DNA of 63,574 nucleotides from Bradyrhizobium genosp. SA-3 (GTDB taxonomy: Bacteria > Pseudomonadota > Alphaproteobacteria > Rhizobiales > Xanthobacteraceae): the NCBI RefSeq assembly GCF_004212635.1, contig NZ_PSRT01000039.1, forward strand, positions 1 to 63,574, given 5' to 3'. This document shows, in pieces, positions 48,537-57,142 of the stretch; the stretch's first letter is position 1, and each line of letters begins with the position of its first letter. Both the position numbers and the translations under genes were made by a program. Below the pieces are notes generated by a model. The model had not been told where the DNA came from and ran no database searches. It was given only the letters and a program-made list of their open reading frames with translations.

Positions 48537-49103
48537 TCATAACCCAAGCGCGATCTCGGCCCATTTCAACATGCGGTCGCTATTGAGGAACGCCAGCACC
48601 GCCGGCTCCAGTGACGCGGGCGCGCCCGGTCCAACCAAAGCCGTCGCGGCCACCATGTCACAGCGCTGATTGAAGGCGAGTGAGAGCGCGGCGTTGCGAT
48701 TTCCCTCGACGCGATAAGCCCGGCTGCGGCCGCGCATCGGACCGACGATGATCTCTCGACCGGCACCGATCGGCGTTGCCTTGCCAATCAGCGCCAGGTC
48801 GCCCATTTTCTCGAGGTCGTCATCGTCGGCGACGCCGGTGACGCAATTGCAAAACCCGAGCTTGGCGCGAACGTAGAGCTGGACCTCGCCGCCGCAATCC
48901 TCGGCTTTGCAGCGGAATGCCTTTCCTTTCCCCCAGGGATCTGCGCTGAAAGGCCAGTCGGTTTCTGACCACACCGGGCGGACCTCGCCGAGTGCCGCTG
49001 TAGCGCGCGCCGGTTCGCCGGATCGCAATGTCCAGACTGCAGCGACTGCGCAGAGCAGTGCGGTGGCTGCGCCGATCGCAACGACTTTGCCTGTCAGGCG
49101 CAT
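48537..49103 (-). CDS. Uncharacterised membrane-anchored protein
   Basis: 188 residues from MRLTGKVVAIGAATALLCAV, a signal/anchor helix. The extracytoplasmic part has four cysteines (FRCKAEDCGGEV and GFCNCVTGV) and, later, NQRCDMV, suggesting disulfides or metal. It lies 22 bases downstream of the TPR-protein gene in the same direction and is probably co-expressed. The frame is open 27 codons further upstream, but those lie inside the neighbour's 3' end. No family recognised. Confidence 0.75.
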   Translation of the reverse strand: MRLTGKVVAIGAATALLCAVAAVWTLRSGEPARATAALGEVRPVWSETDWPFSADPWGKGKAFRCKAEDCGGEVQLYVRAKLGFCNCVTGVADDDDLEKMGDLALIGKATPIGAGREIIVGPMRGRSRAYRVEGNRNAALSLAFNQRCDMVAATALVGPGAPASLEPAVLAFLNSDRMLKWAEIALGL

Positions 49104-49125
49104 GGAAGCTGCCACGGCACTTTTG

Positions 49126-50727
49126 CTAATTCTGAGCCATGAACTTTCGTGCGGCCGCGAGGTCTTCCCGCGAGGAGTCGCCATTGCGCGCCATGTCGAC
49201 GACTTTCGCGTAGTACTGACGTGCCTTCACGGCATCACCCGCTTTCTCGGCGGCGTGAGCGGCGCCGATCGTCGCGCCAAAGCGGTTCGGCTCCTTGCGC
49301 ATGGTGCTTTCGAACGCGGCCAATGCCTCCGTCGCCATGCCGCGTTCGAGCAGCATGGTCCCGTAAAGTTCGCGCGCCGGGGCAAGCGGTCCCGGCGTCA
49401 CGATCGATTTTTCGGTCTTGTCTTCGGCGTCGGCGGCAAGGCGCATCGCCTCCAACGCGTCCGCCTGTTTTCCCTGGGCATTGAGCTGCCAGGCTGTGGC
49501 GACCTGCCGCTGAATGTCGACGATCTCGGCCCAATACGGATCCTTGTCCTGCTGCAGCTTGTCCCGCAGCTCCGCCAGCTTGGCGATGTCCGCCGTTGCG
49601 GCGTCTGCATTGCCGGAGCGCGCGGCGCCAAGGGCGCGGGCGAAATAGGTGATCGCATCGACATAGGCAAATCGGCTCGGCTCGACCTTCAGCGCGGCAG
49701 CGCCCTGCCAATCGCCGCGCTCGACCATATAGCGCGCCTGACTGGCAGCTATCGCGTAAGGACCGGCGCGGACGGCCGGCGCATAGCCCGTGGTTGCAAC
49801 CATGTCCGCGATGACGTCGCGGGCTCGGTTGTCCTGCGCAAGCTGGAGCAGGGCGTAGACCATATAGTCTTCGGCGTGCAGCTGCTCGCTGGGGTCCTTG
49901 CCCTCCTTGGCAGCCTTGGCGGAACGGCTATTGGCGTCGATGGATTCGTTCCAGTAGCCGACGCGCGTGAAAATGTGCGACGGCATATGCAAAGCGTGCG
50001 GCGCCGCCGGCGCGATCTCGGAATAGCGCTTCGCAGCGTCGAGACCTTGCTCTGCGATCGCCGGATAGTCGTAGAGGTGGATCAGGTAATGCGCGACGCC
50101 GGGGTGCCGCGTCTGCCGCTTGAAGATCGGCTCCAGGATGGCAGCGCCCTTGAGCTGGTTCGCATAGGTCTTGTCGTTTGGTGACGCTGTGACATTCAGC
50201 GTGATGGCGTAGGCGATCTGCGCCTCGTCATCATCGGGATAGCGCGCGGCGACGGCTTCGGTTGCCTTGAGATAGGCCTGCGCGCGCTGGCCAAACGTCG
50301 TCTTTTCGTCACCCGAGTAGAAGGCCAGCAGCGCGTCGATATAGTCGCGTTCGCGTTCGCTCTTGGCGCCGAGTGCCTTGGCCTTCTGCAGCGCGGCGAG
50401 GCCCTCGGTGAGGTTTTCCTTCGGCGCGGGAAAATGCGGATTATACAGCAGGCTCAGGGCAATGCCCCAATAGGCGATCGCGCATTCCGGATCGGCCTGC
50501 AACGTCTCCTCGAAGATCTCTTTCGCGGGCCGATACCAGAACGAGTGCTGATAGCGCATTCCGCGGTCAAAGCGGCGCTGCGCCACCTCATTGCAGGAGG
50601 TCTGGAAGTGAACTTTGCCAAACTGCTCGTCGGTCCCGTCCTCCGCGCGTGCCGCAGGCGTGGCGGAGATCAAGCCCAGCGTAGCGAGGGCGAGAAGAGA
50701 GACGGTTCTCAAGGCGAGCGCGCGCAT
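49126..50727 (-). CDS. Secreted tetratricopeptide-repeat protein
   Basis: 533 residues. Signal peptide MRALALRTVSLLALATLGLI...ARAE cleaved near residue 28. Paired helices match TPR units, for example FDRGMRYQHSFWYRPAKEIF at about 55 and AIAYWGIALSLLYNP at about 88, plus C-terminal units around 440-500. The central HYLIHLYDYPAIAEQG...APHALHMPSHIFTRVGYW is a signature I recall in uncharacterised periplasmic TPR proteins of many bacteria. GGAGGGG precedes the ATG. Function unknown; a protein-protein scaffold. Confidence 0.88.
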   Translation of the reverse strand: MRALALRTVSLLALATLGLISATPAARAEDGTDEQFGKVHFQTSCNEVAQRRFDRGMRYQHSFWYRPAKEIFEETLQADPECAIAYWGIALSLLYNPHFPAPKENLTEGLAALQKAKALGAKSERERDYIDALLAFYSGDEKTTFGQRAQAYLKATEAVAARYPDDDEAQIAYAITLNVTASPNDKTYANQLKGAAILEPIFKRQTRHPGVAHYLIHLYDYPAIAEQGLDAAKRYSEIAPAAPHALHMPSHIFTRVGYWNESIDANSRSAKAAKEGKDPSEQLHAEDYMVYALLQLAQDNRARDVIADMVATTGYAPAVRAGPYAIAASQARYMVERGDWQGAAALKVEPSRFAYVDAITYFARALGAARSGNADAATADIAKLAELRDKLQQDKDPYWAEIVDIQRQVATAWQLNAQGKQADALEAMRLAADAEDKTEKSIVTPGPLAPARELYGTMLLERGMATEALAAFESTMRKEPNRFGATIGAAHAAEKAGDAVKARQYYAKVVDMARNGDSSREDLAAARKFMAQN

Positions 50728-51322
50728 GGGCCCCTCCGTTTCTGTTCAGAACAAATTTGGTCAGATGGCGCCGATAAAAGCCGGGGCGCTGAAGTTCGCA
50801 GTGCTGAAATTGGCGATGGCAATTGCGTGTTGGAAGGATTTGCCCATTCGCGATGCGAGTCAATAGGAGCGTTAGGGAAGCACGCCTGTCAGGCTCCATC
50901 CGCCTGTGCGCGAATCGTACGCCCCTCCTCCGTCATTAACATTGCAATATCAGGCGAGGCTCTCCGGTTTCCCGGCATGTAGGCCGCAATGACGGCTTGT
51001 GGGTCACTCGCGGATATTGCCGTGCTCGATGGCCGTTTCGGCAAGTGACTTCGAGTCGAAGCCCGACCCTGGCTCTTCGGTGGCCCGATGACCGGCATTG
51101 ACCGAAACGCAGCCGTGCGACACAGCGCGTCGAGGATCATTCAAGCTCGGGCGCGCGGAACTGCGGCACGCCCCCTGCACATTTCCCGCGGCAGTCAGCG
51201 TGAGCCCCATGGCAGGAGCTGTCACGCGACAGTAGGACGCAATCGCAAATCGATTATGTCGTTGAACCCGCACATCTCGAAAGCTACCGATCGGAGAAAT
51301 CAATCCTCGATCGGAGGAACGC
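50728..51322. other. Gene-poor stretch upstream of the GFA pseudogene
   Basis: 595 bases with only short overlapping frames and no supportable gene. The last 110 bases (from about 51211) are a duplicated leader also present upstream of the intact GFA gene. The first part must contain the TPR-gene promoter, reading on the minus strand. Confidence 0.5.
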
Positions 51323-51471
51323 ATGAGCACCATCACCGGCGGTTGTCACTGCGGCGCAATCCGTCATGAAGTCGAGGGCGACGCGATCGTGCACGCGCTG
51401 TGCCACTGCCGCGATTGCCGGCTTCAAGCCGGTGCTTGTTCGACCGCTTTCCTCCGCAGCCGTAGCGACAG
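51211..51471 (+). repeat. Direct repeat copy 1 (leader plus deleted GFA gene)
   Basis: Matches 52501-52737 at about 80 percent by eye over leader and 5' coding sequence, then jumps to the last 28 or so bases of the intact gene (TTCGACCG...CAGCCGTAG). Copy 1 therefore is a duplicate with an internal deletion of roughly 250 bases. Confidence 0.75.
51219..51259. promoter_or_regulatory. Leader dyads of GFA copy 1
   Basis: CTGTC-ACGC-GACAG (51219-51232) is followed five bases later by ACGCAATCG-CAAAT-CGATTATGT (51237-51259). The first dyad is perfect as in copy 2; the second has two mismatches in its right arm, in contrast to copy 2. Confidence 0.4.
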
Positions 51472-51523
51472 CCCCGGTCCGGCTTCGCGCCAACGTTTGA
51501 GGGCGTTCCAGCCGCGAGCTTGA
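51323..51523 (+). pseudogene. GFA-family protein, internally deleted copy
   Basis: Starts MSTITGGCHCGAIRHEVEGD with the same GGAGGAACGC ribosome site as the intact copy and stays homologous through CHCRDCRLQAGA (about residue 38). The next bases correspond to the extreme 3' end of the intact gene but in a shifted frame, so translation runs on to an unrelated 28-residue tail. The second zinc-binding CXXC and most of the fold are missing. Clear remnant of a tandem duplication. Confidence 0.8.
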
Positions 51524-51531
51524 TCCGCGCC

Positions 51532-52032
51532 TCAAAACTCCAGCTTGTCACGTATGGCCTCGATCCCGGCTTTCGCGCAAGCTTCGTCCGCGTCACCGCC
51601 CGGAGCACCGGATACGCCGACCGCTCCGACCAGAGAGCCGCCTGCCTCGACGATCAGCCCTCCTCCGATGATGACCGTTCCGGGAAGATGACGAATGCCC
51701 GCCTGCATCATGCCCGGCTGGCTCATCGCATTCAGCTCAGTCGTGCTGGTTTTGAATGACGCAGCCGTCCACGCTTTGCCGGATGCGGTCAATGGCGTGT
51801 GGGGGCCTGCAAAGGGATCTCGCAGCATCACTTGCGTGACGCCGAAGCGATCGACGACAGCGACGGCGACCTGATATCCCCGGGTGCGGCAGCTGTCCAA
51901 CGCAGCGCGCGCAAGATCGAGCGCCAGCTCCGGACTAAGCGATCTGTAGGCAACGAGGGCTTCTTCCGCCCGGATTGGACTGATGGACGCGATCAGCAGG
52001 GCCGTCGCGACCGGCAGACATCGAACATTCAT
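51532..52032 (-). CDS. GlcG/HbpS family protein, exported
   Basis: 166 residues. Signal peptide MNVRCLPVATALLIASISPI...RAEE (positions 1-25). The mature domain begins LALDLARAALDSCRTRGYQVAVAVVDRFG, then LRDPFAGPHTP, SGKAWTAASF and GGGLIVEAGGSLVGAVGVSGAPGGDADEACAKAGI, hallmarks of the GlcG/HbpS fold (heme- or small-ligand-binding). GGAGATC precedes the ATG. It lies between the two GFA copies on the opposite strand. Biochemical role unknown. Confidence 0.88.
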   Translation of the reverse strand: MNVRCLPVATALLIASISPIRAEEALVAYRSLSPELALDLARAALDSCRTRGYQVAVAVVDRFGVTQVMLRDPFAGPHTPLTASGKAWTAASFKTSTTELNAMSQPGMMQAGIRHLPGTVIIGGGLIVEAGGSLVGAVGVSGAPGGDADEACAKAGIEAIRDKLEF

Positions 52033-52061
52033 GACGATCTCCGGCAAGGGTGGACAAAGAT

Positions 52062-52407
52062 CTATTTGATCTCACCATATGACAGATCATCGAACAGGGT
52101 CACGCTATCCGCCTTGGTCCACAGGCCAATCATGCCGGCGTCTGTAATCGTGGCGTCGTCCACTTCGAATAAGGGTTTTCCGTCATAGGTCACCTTGAAC
52201 CGACTTCCGGCGAAGTCGCAACGCAACGCGTGCCACCGTCCAGGCGGCACCGGCGTACTGACGCCGTAGCCGCCCTTGCGACCGACAATCTCCAGCGAAC
52301 TTCGTATGCCGTTGATTGTCTTGTAAGCACGACATTGTCCTCCAGCGCGTTGGCTCGCACGACGTAGTAATTGTCGGCGTCCTTGGCGCGCCAGATGACT
52401 CCGGCGC
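52062..52407 (-). pseudogene. 3-keto-disaccharide hydrolase/DUF1080-like gene fragment, truncated and frameshifted
   Basis: The downstream frame (52062-52325) reads ...YKTINGIRSSLEIVGRKGG...VPPGRWHALRCDFAGSRFKVTYDG...MIGLWTKADSVTLFDDLSY, a laminin-G-like DUF1080 ending. The upstream frame (52326-52407) reads GVIWRAKDADNYYVVRANAL-EDNVVL. They join if one base is added at 52325/52326. Homology starts abruptly at about 52407, so the N-terminal half is gone. It lies 29 bases upstream of the GlcG-like gene on the same strand. Confidence 0.75.
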
Positions 52408-52500
52408 GAGGGCTAGGGCGGCATGAGCAACGGTGCGATTGGCGCGCCGCGGAATTCTGGCGGTGAACTGGTACCGACGCATTCGGCAGCGCCGAACGAT

Positions 52501-52737
52501 GGCGGGAGCTGTCAGGCGACAGTAGGACGCAATCGTAAATCGATTGCGTTGTTGAAGCAGCAAGCCTTGAGAGCTACCGATCTGCGAAGCCTTCAAAACG
52601 GGAGGAACGCATGAGCACCATCACCGGCGGCTGTCACTGCGGCGCAATCCGTTATGAGGTCGAGGGCGAAACGATCGTGCACGCGCTGTGCCACTGCCGC
52701 GATTGCAGGCTTCACGCCGGCGCCCCGGTGGTCGGCT
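52501..52737 (+). repeat. Direct repeat copy 2 (leader and 5' part of intact GFA gene)
   Basis: Homologous to 51211-51436: the leader with both dyads, the ribosome site GGAGGAACGC and the first 38 or so codons. Spacing between copies is about 1.29 kb and both have the same orientation. Confidence 0.75.
52509..52549. promoter_or_regulatory. Two dyads in leader of intact GFA gene
   Basis: CTGTC-AGGC-GACAG (52509-52522) and a perfect 9-base-arm palindrome ACGCAATCG-TAAAT-CGATTGCGT (52527-52549), 62 bases before the ATG. Conservation between the duplicated copies while loop bases changed hints at a protein-binding site. TGTCAC/TGTCAG might also be an ECF-type -35 element. Confidence 0.45.
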
Positions 52738-53015
52738 GGACGATGTACGCGGAGGATGCCGTCAAGGTGACCAAGGGTGAACCCAAGGTGTACCGGTCTT
52801 CGGAACATGTGCGGCGGCACTTCTGCGCTAACTGCGGAACCGGCCTGTTCTATTTCAACGCCAGCATGCCTGGGATCATCGACGTCCAGAGCGCAACCTA
52901 TGACGATCCCAATGCCATACCGCCGACGATGCACATCCAGGTCGCCGAGCGCCTGCGCTGGATGGAGCATGCGCACGAACTGCCGACGTTCGACCGGTTT
53001 CCCCCACAGCCGTAG
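52611..53015 (+). CDS. GFA family (glutathione-dependent formaldehyde-activating enzyme-like) zinc protein
   Basis: 134 residues. The zinc ligands are complete: GGCHCGAIRYEVEG (CXC), ALCHCRDCRL and FCANCGTGLFYF (CXXC). GFA/CENP-V-fold proteins were first described as glutathione-formaldehyde condensing enzymes, though most have unknown activity. The strong GGGAGGAACGC site and duplicated leader precede the ATG. It converges on the TRAP permease gene (36 bases apart). Confidence 0.9.
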   Translation: MSTITGGCHCGAIRYEVEGETIVHALCHCRDCRLHAGAPVVGWTMYAEDAVKVTKGEPKVYRSSEHVRRHFCANCGTGLFYFNASMPGIIDVQSATYDDPNAIPPTMHIQVAERLRWMEHAHELPTFDRFPPQP

Positions 53016-53051
53016 CGCGAGCAGTGACACGCGCCGACAATATCTCCCGCA

Positions 53052-54944
53052 TCACAGGAACCCGGTCGAAATCCACGGGATCGCGGCGACCACCAGCGTG
53101 CCGGCCAGCAAGGCCACGATATAGCCGACGATCGGCTTGATGCCTTCGTCGGGGCTGATGCGGCTGATCGCGCATGCCGCATAATAGCCGACCCCGAATG
53201 GCGGGGCGAACAGCCCGATGCCCATCGCGAGAACGACGACCATCGCGTAATGCACCTCGTGCACACCGACCTGGCGGGCGATCGGAAACAGTAGCGGCCC
53301 GAACAGCACGATCGCCGGAATGCCTTCGAGCACGCTGCCGAGAATGACGAACGCGAGAATCGTCACGCCCAGGAAGACCGGCGTTCCGCCCGGCAGCGCG
53401 GTCATGAACTTCGCGAGCGATGCGGAGAAACCCGATTGCGTCAGGGCCCACGCCATGCCGGTCGCGGCGCCGATGATCAGCAGGATCGCGCCGGACAGCG
53501 ATGCGGTCTCCACCAGCATCGGATAAAGCCGGCGCCAGGAGAACTGGCGGTAGATCAGGAGCCCGGTGAGAACCGAATAGACGATGCCGATCGTCGACAC
53601 TTCGGTCGCGGTCGCGACGCCCTCGACCACCGCGGCGCGGATGACAAAGGGCAGCGCCATGGCCGGAATTGCGATGACGAAGGCGCGGCCGATCTCCCTC
53701 CCCGTCGCGCGCTTCACATGCGAAAGGTCTTCGCCGCGGTATCGCCACCAGACGACGGAGCAGAGACCGATCGCCAGCACGATGCCAGGCAGCAGACCGC
53801 CGGTGAACAGCGCCGCGATCGACACGCCGGTGACCGAGCCGATCGTGATCAGCACCAGCGACGGCGGAATGGTCTCGGTCTGCGCTCCGGTTGCCGCAAG
53901 AAGCGCGACGAGATCGCCAGGCTTGGCGCCGCGCTTGGTCATCTCGGGAAACAAGACCGGCGCCACTGCCGCCATGTCGGCCGCCTTCGACCCCGAGATG
54001 CCCGACACCAGGTACATCGCCCCGACCAGGACATAATGCAGGCCGCCGCGCACGTGGCCGAGCAAGCTGGCGAGAAAGCCGACCATGGCCCGCGCCATGC
54101 CGGTCATTTCGATCAGCAGGCCGAGGAACACGAACAGAGGCACCGCCAGCAGGATCAGATGGCTCATACCTTCGTCCATCCGTCCGATGATGACCACATC
54201 CGGCGTGCTCGTCGTCAAAGTCAGATAGCCGACTGTGGCAAGGCCAAAGGCGAACGCGATCGGCACCGCCGCCAGCACCATGGCGCCGACGATGACCACG
54301 AAGAAGATCAGCAGGTTCAGATTGCCGAGCGGCTTCAGCACCGGCGCTGCTAGCACGAGCACGGCGATGATGCCGGAGACGAGTGCGACGGCCGCCAGCA
54401 GGCTGCGCAGGCCGGCGATGCGAACGAGCCGCAGAACCGCCGCGACCAGCATCAATCCGATGCCGACGGGCAATGCCGTGGCCCGCCAGCTGTTGACGAT
54501 CTCGAGCGCCGGCGTCGTGACGAACACCTCATCGGCCGCAAATTCGTAGGCGGGATGGATCACCAGCAGCAGGAATGCCAGTGACGCTGCGGCGGCAACG
54601 ACGTCCAGGAAGGCGCGCGCATCGGCGCGGAGCATGCCGATGATGGCCGTCATCCGCATGTGCTCGCCGCGCTGGAAGGCGATCACGGATCCCAGCATGG
54701 CGAGCCACAGGAACAGGATGCCGGCAAGCTCGTCAGCCCAGATGATCGGGGCATGAAACACGTATCGGCCTACAATGCCGGCCGACAATACGACGATCTC
54801 GGCCAGCACCAGGAGGGCGGCCGGGATCGCAACCACATGACCGAGCACCTTGTTGACCTTGACGGCCCACAGGCGCACACCAGCTTGAGGCGCCGCCACG
54901 GCGACACCTTCGTCGATGTTGGGCGTATGGTTGATGGCCGTCAT
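53052..54944 (-). CDS. TRAP transporter, fused small (DctQ) and large (DctM) permease subunits
   Basis: 630 residues. Residues 30-195 form the four-helix DctQ part (ADELAGILFLWLAMLGSVIAF is its conserved helix, positions about 70-90). Residues 205-630 form DctM with SGISGSKAADMAAVAPVLFPEM and TGAQTETIPPSL, the conserved DctM loops, and about 12 helices. Fusion is a known TRAP variant. The ATG overlaps the dctP stop as ATGA. It uses the sodium gradient to import the solute captured by DctP. Confidence 0.93.
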   Translation of the reverse strand: MTAINHTPNIDEGVAVAAPQAGVRLWAVKVNKVLGHVVAIPAALLVLAEIVVLSAGIVGRYVFHAPIIWADELAGILFLWLAMLGSVIAFQRGEHMRMTAIIGMLRADARAFLDVVAAAASLAFLLLVIHPAYEFAADEVFVTTPALEIVNSWRATALPVGIGLMLVAAVLRLVRIAGLRSLLAAVALVSGIIAVLVLAAPVLKPLGNLNLLIFFVVIVGAMVLAAVPIAFAFGLATVGYLTLTTSTPDVVIIGRMDEGMSHLILLAVPLFVFLGLLIEMTGMARAMVGFLASLLGHVRGGLHYVLVGAMYLVSGISGSKAADMAAVAPVLFPEMTKRGAKPGDLVALLAATGAQTETIPPSLVLITIGSVTGVSIAALFTGGLLPGIVLAIGLCSVVWWRYRGEDLSHVKRATGREIGRAFVIAIPAMALPFVIRAAVVEGVATATEVSTIGIVYSVLTGLLIYRQFSWRRLYPMLVETASLSGAILLIIGAATGMAWALTQSGFSASLAKFMTALPGGTPVFLGVTILAFVILGSVLEGIPAIVLFGPLLFPIARQVGVHEVHYAMVVVLAMGIGLFAPPFGVGYYAACAISRISPDEGIKPIVGYIVALLAGTLVVAAIPWISTGFL

Positions 54945-55966
54945 GACAGCTTGCCCGCCGCCTTCTCGAGCTGCGCCCAGGCCTCTTCGCCGAACTTGCC
55001 CTTCCAGTCGGCGTAGAAGCTCGTCTTGGCGAGCGCCTGCCGGAACGCACCGCGGTCGACCTCGATGAACTGCATGCCCTTGGCGGTCAGATCCGCGCGC
55101 AGCGAGTCGCTCAGCTTCGCGATATCGGCGCGCTCGTCCTTGGCCGAACGATCGAACTCGCGCGTCACGATAGCCTGTACGTCTTTCGGCAATTTCGCGA
55201 AGGCGCGCTTGTTGCCGAGGATCCAGTAATTGTCCCAGACATGCCCGGTCAGGGAGCAGGTCTTCTGCACCTCGTAGAGACGGGCGGTCGCGATGATCGG
55301 CAGCGGGTTCTCCTGCCCGTCGACCACCTTGGTCTGGAGCGCGGAGTACACTTCATTGAAATTGAACGGCGCAGGTCCCGCACCGAGGGCCTGGAACAGA
55401 GAGGTCAGATTGGGAGCCGCCGGCACGCGCAGCTTGAAATTCTTCAGGTCCTCCGGCGTCCTGATCTCGCGGCCGGACGAGGTGACGTGGCGGAAGCCGT
55501 TGTCCCAGGGGCTCGACACCGCCATGATCGGCGTCCTGGCGATCTGCGTGCGGATATAGGCGCCAAGCTCGCCATCCATAGCTTTCCAGACGGCGTCATA
55601 GCTCGTGAAGAGGAACCCGAGGTTCACGATGCCCGCAGCCGGCACCAGCGTTGCGAGAATCAGCGACGACAGGTTGAAGAACTCGACACCGCCGTTGCGC
55701 ACCTGCGTCAGGAGATCGGTGTCTGAACCGAGCTGGTTGGCCGGAAACAGGTTGATCTCGAGCCGGCCGCTCGTCGCCTCGCGAATGCGGTCGATCGCCT
55801 CCTTGGCGCGGGTGTTGACCGGATGCGTCGGGTCCTGCCCCGTCGCGAGCTTGTAAGTGAACTCCGCCGCCGACGCCGGGCGTGTGAGAATACCGCAGAG
55901 TGGCACGGCGGCGCCCGCCATCAGCAATCTGCGACGGCTGAGGGTGGTCGGCTTGCGCAAGGTCAT
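54941..55966 (-). CDS. TRAP transporter solute-binding protein DctP
   Basis: 341 residues with an N-terminal export signal containing SRRRLLMAGAAVPLCGIL (twin-arginine-like). The mature protein begins near AAEFTYKLATGQDPTHPVN. KNFKLRVPAAPN carries the conserved arginine that pairs with a substrate carboxylate in this family, and NEVYSALQTKVVDGQENPLP is the family signature. AGGAGGAAACG precedes the ATG. A carboxylated substrate, such as a sugar acid, is likely from the family and the neighbouring enzymes. Confidence 0.93.
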   Translation of the reverse strand: MTLRKPTTLSRRRLLMAGAAVPLCGILTRPASAAEFTYKLATGQDPTHPVNTRAKEAIDRIREATSGRLEINLFPANQLGSDTDLLTQVRNGGVEFFNLSSLILATLVPAAGIVNLGFLFTSYDAVWKAMDGELGAYIRTQIARTPIMAVSSPWDNGFRHVTSSGREIRTPEDLKNFKLRVPAAPNLTSLFQALGAGPAPFNFNEVYSALQTKVVDGQENPLPIIATARLYEVQKTCSLTGHVWDNYWILGNKRAFAKLPKDVQAIVTREFDRSAKDERADIAKLSDSLRADLTAKGMQFIEVDRGAFRQALAKTSFYADWKGKFGEEAWAQLEKAAGKLS

Positions 55967-56131
55967 CGTTTCCTCCTGTTGAGCATGGATTGATCTGCAG
56001 CGACGGCTTTCGCCACCAGCTGTTGCTGCTGGCCGGCTCTCGATGCGCCGGCATTGGACAGCAGCTCTCGTTCTCCACAGCGTTGCCGCGAAGCATGTCG
56101 ATCTGGTCAGTTACGAAAGGTGGCCGCGGCG

Positions 56132-57142
56132 TTAGCGCAGCCACTCCTTGATCTGCCGCGTCACTTCCGCGGTCGAGATGCCGTAGCGGTCGTGCAGGGT
56201 CGGAAGCGCGCCGGCGGCGAGAAATTCATCGGGGAGCCCAATCTGCCGGAACGCCGGATGAACGCCCGCGCGCATCAGCAGCGCCGCGACCGCTTCGCCG
56301 AGGCCGCCGATCACGGTGTGGTTCTCGGCGACCACGACCAGACGGCCCGGCTTGCCCGCTTCGCGCAGGATCGTCTCGGTGTCGAGCGGCTTGATCGTGG
56401 GCACGTGCAGGACAGCCGCATTGACGCGATCGTCCTGGAGGGACTGGGCCGCCTCCAGTGCGCGCATGGTCATGATGCCCGAGGAGATGATCAGGACGTC
56501 GGCGCCGTCGCGCAGCAGCGCGGCCTTGCCGAGCTCGAAACGGTAGTTGTACTCGTCGAGCACCAGCGGCACCTGGCCGCGCAACAGGCGCATGTAAACA
56601 GGCCCGTGATGCGCGGCGATGGCCGGCACGATCTGCTCGATCTCATGCGCATCGCAGGGATCGATCACCGTCATGTTGGGCATCGCGCGAAACAGCGCGA
56701 GGTCCTCGGCGGCCTGGTGGCTCGGTCCGTAGCCCGAGGTCAGGCCGGGCAGCGCGCAGGCGATCTTCACATTGCGGTCTTCTTCCGCGATGGTCTGATG
56801 GATGAAGTCGTAGGCGCGGCGCGAGGCGAACACCGCATAAGTCGTGGCGAACGGCATGAAGCCTTCGGCGGCGAGCCCCGAGGCGGCGCCGAACAGAAGC
56901 TGCTCGGCCATGCCCATCTGATAGTAGCGATCGGGAAAGGCCTGAGCGAAGATGTGCAGATCAGTGTATTTGCCGAGATCGGCTGTCATGCCCAAGACGT
57001 CTTCGCGGCTGCGGGCAAGCTCAACCAGCGCATGGCCGAATGGCGCGGGCTTGGTGCGTTGCCCTTCCGCCGCGATCGAGGCGATCATGGCCGAGGTGGT
57101 CAGCCGCGGCTTTCCGGACGGTGTCGATCCCACGGACTTCAT
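56132..57142 (-). CDS. Transketolase-like C-terminal subunit (pyrimidine-binding and C-domain)
   Basis: 336 residues. PFGHALVELARSREDVLGMTADLGKYT opens the Pyr domain; FPDRYYQMGMAEQLLFGAASGLAAEG contains the catalytic glutamate that activates ThDP; a transketolase C domain follows (PTIKPLDTETIL, VAENHTVIGGLGEAVA). The ATG at 57142 overlaps the stop of the N-terminal subunit gene, so the pair makes one alpha2beta2-type enzyme. Split transketolases of this type act in several peripheral sugar pathways (apulose-4-phosphate, sulfofructose) rather than the pentose cycle. Confidence 0.9.
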   Translation of the reverse strand: MKSVGSTPSGKPRLTTSAMIASIAAEGQRTKPAPFGHALVELARSREDVLGMTADLGKYTDLHIFAQAFPDRYYQMGMAEQLLFGAASGLAAEGFMPFATTYAVFASRRAYDFIHQTIAEEDRNVKIACALPGLTSGYGPSHQAAEDLALFRAMPNMTVIDPCDAHEIEQIVPAIAAHHGPVYMRLLRGQVPLVLDEYNYRFELGKAALLRDGADVLIISSGIMTMRALEAAQSLQDDRVNAAVLHVPTIKPLDTETILREAGKPGRLVVVAENHTVIGGLGEAVAALLMRAGVHPAFRQIGLPDEFLAAGALPTLHDRYGISTAEVTRQIKEWLR

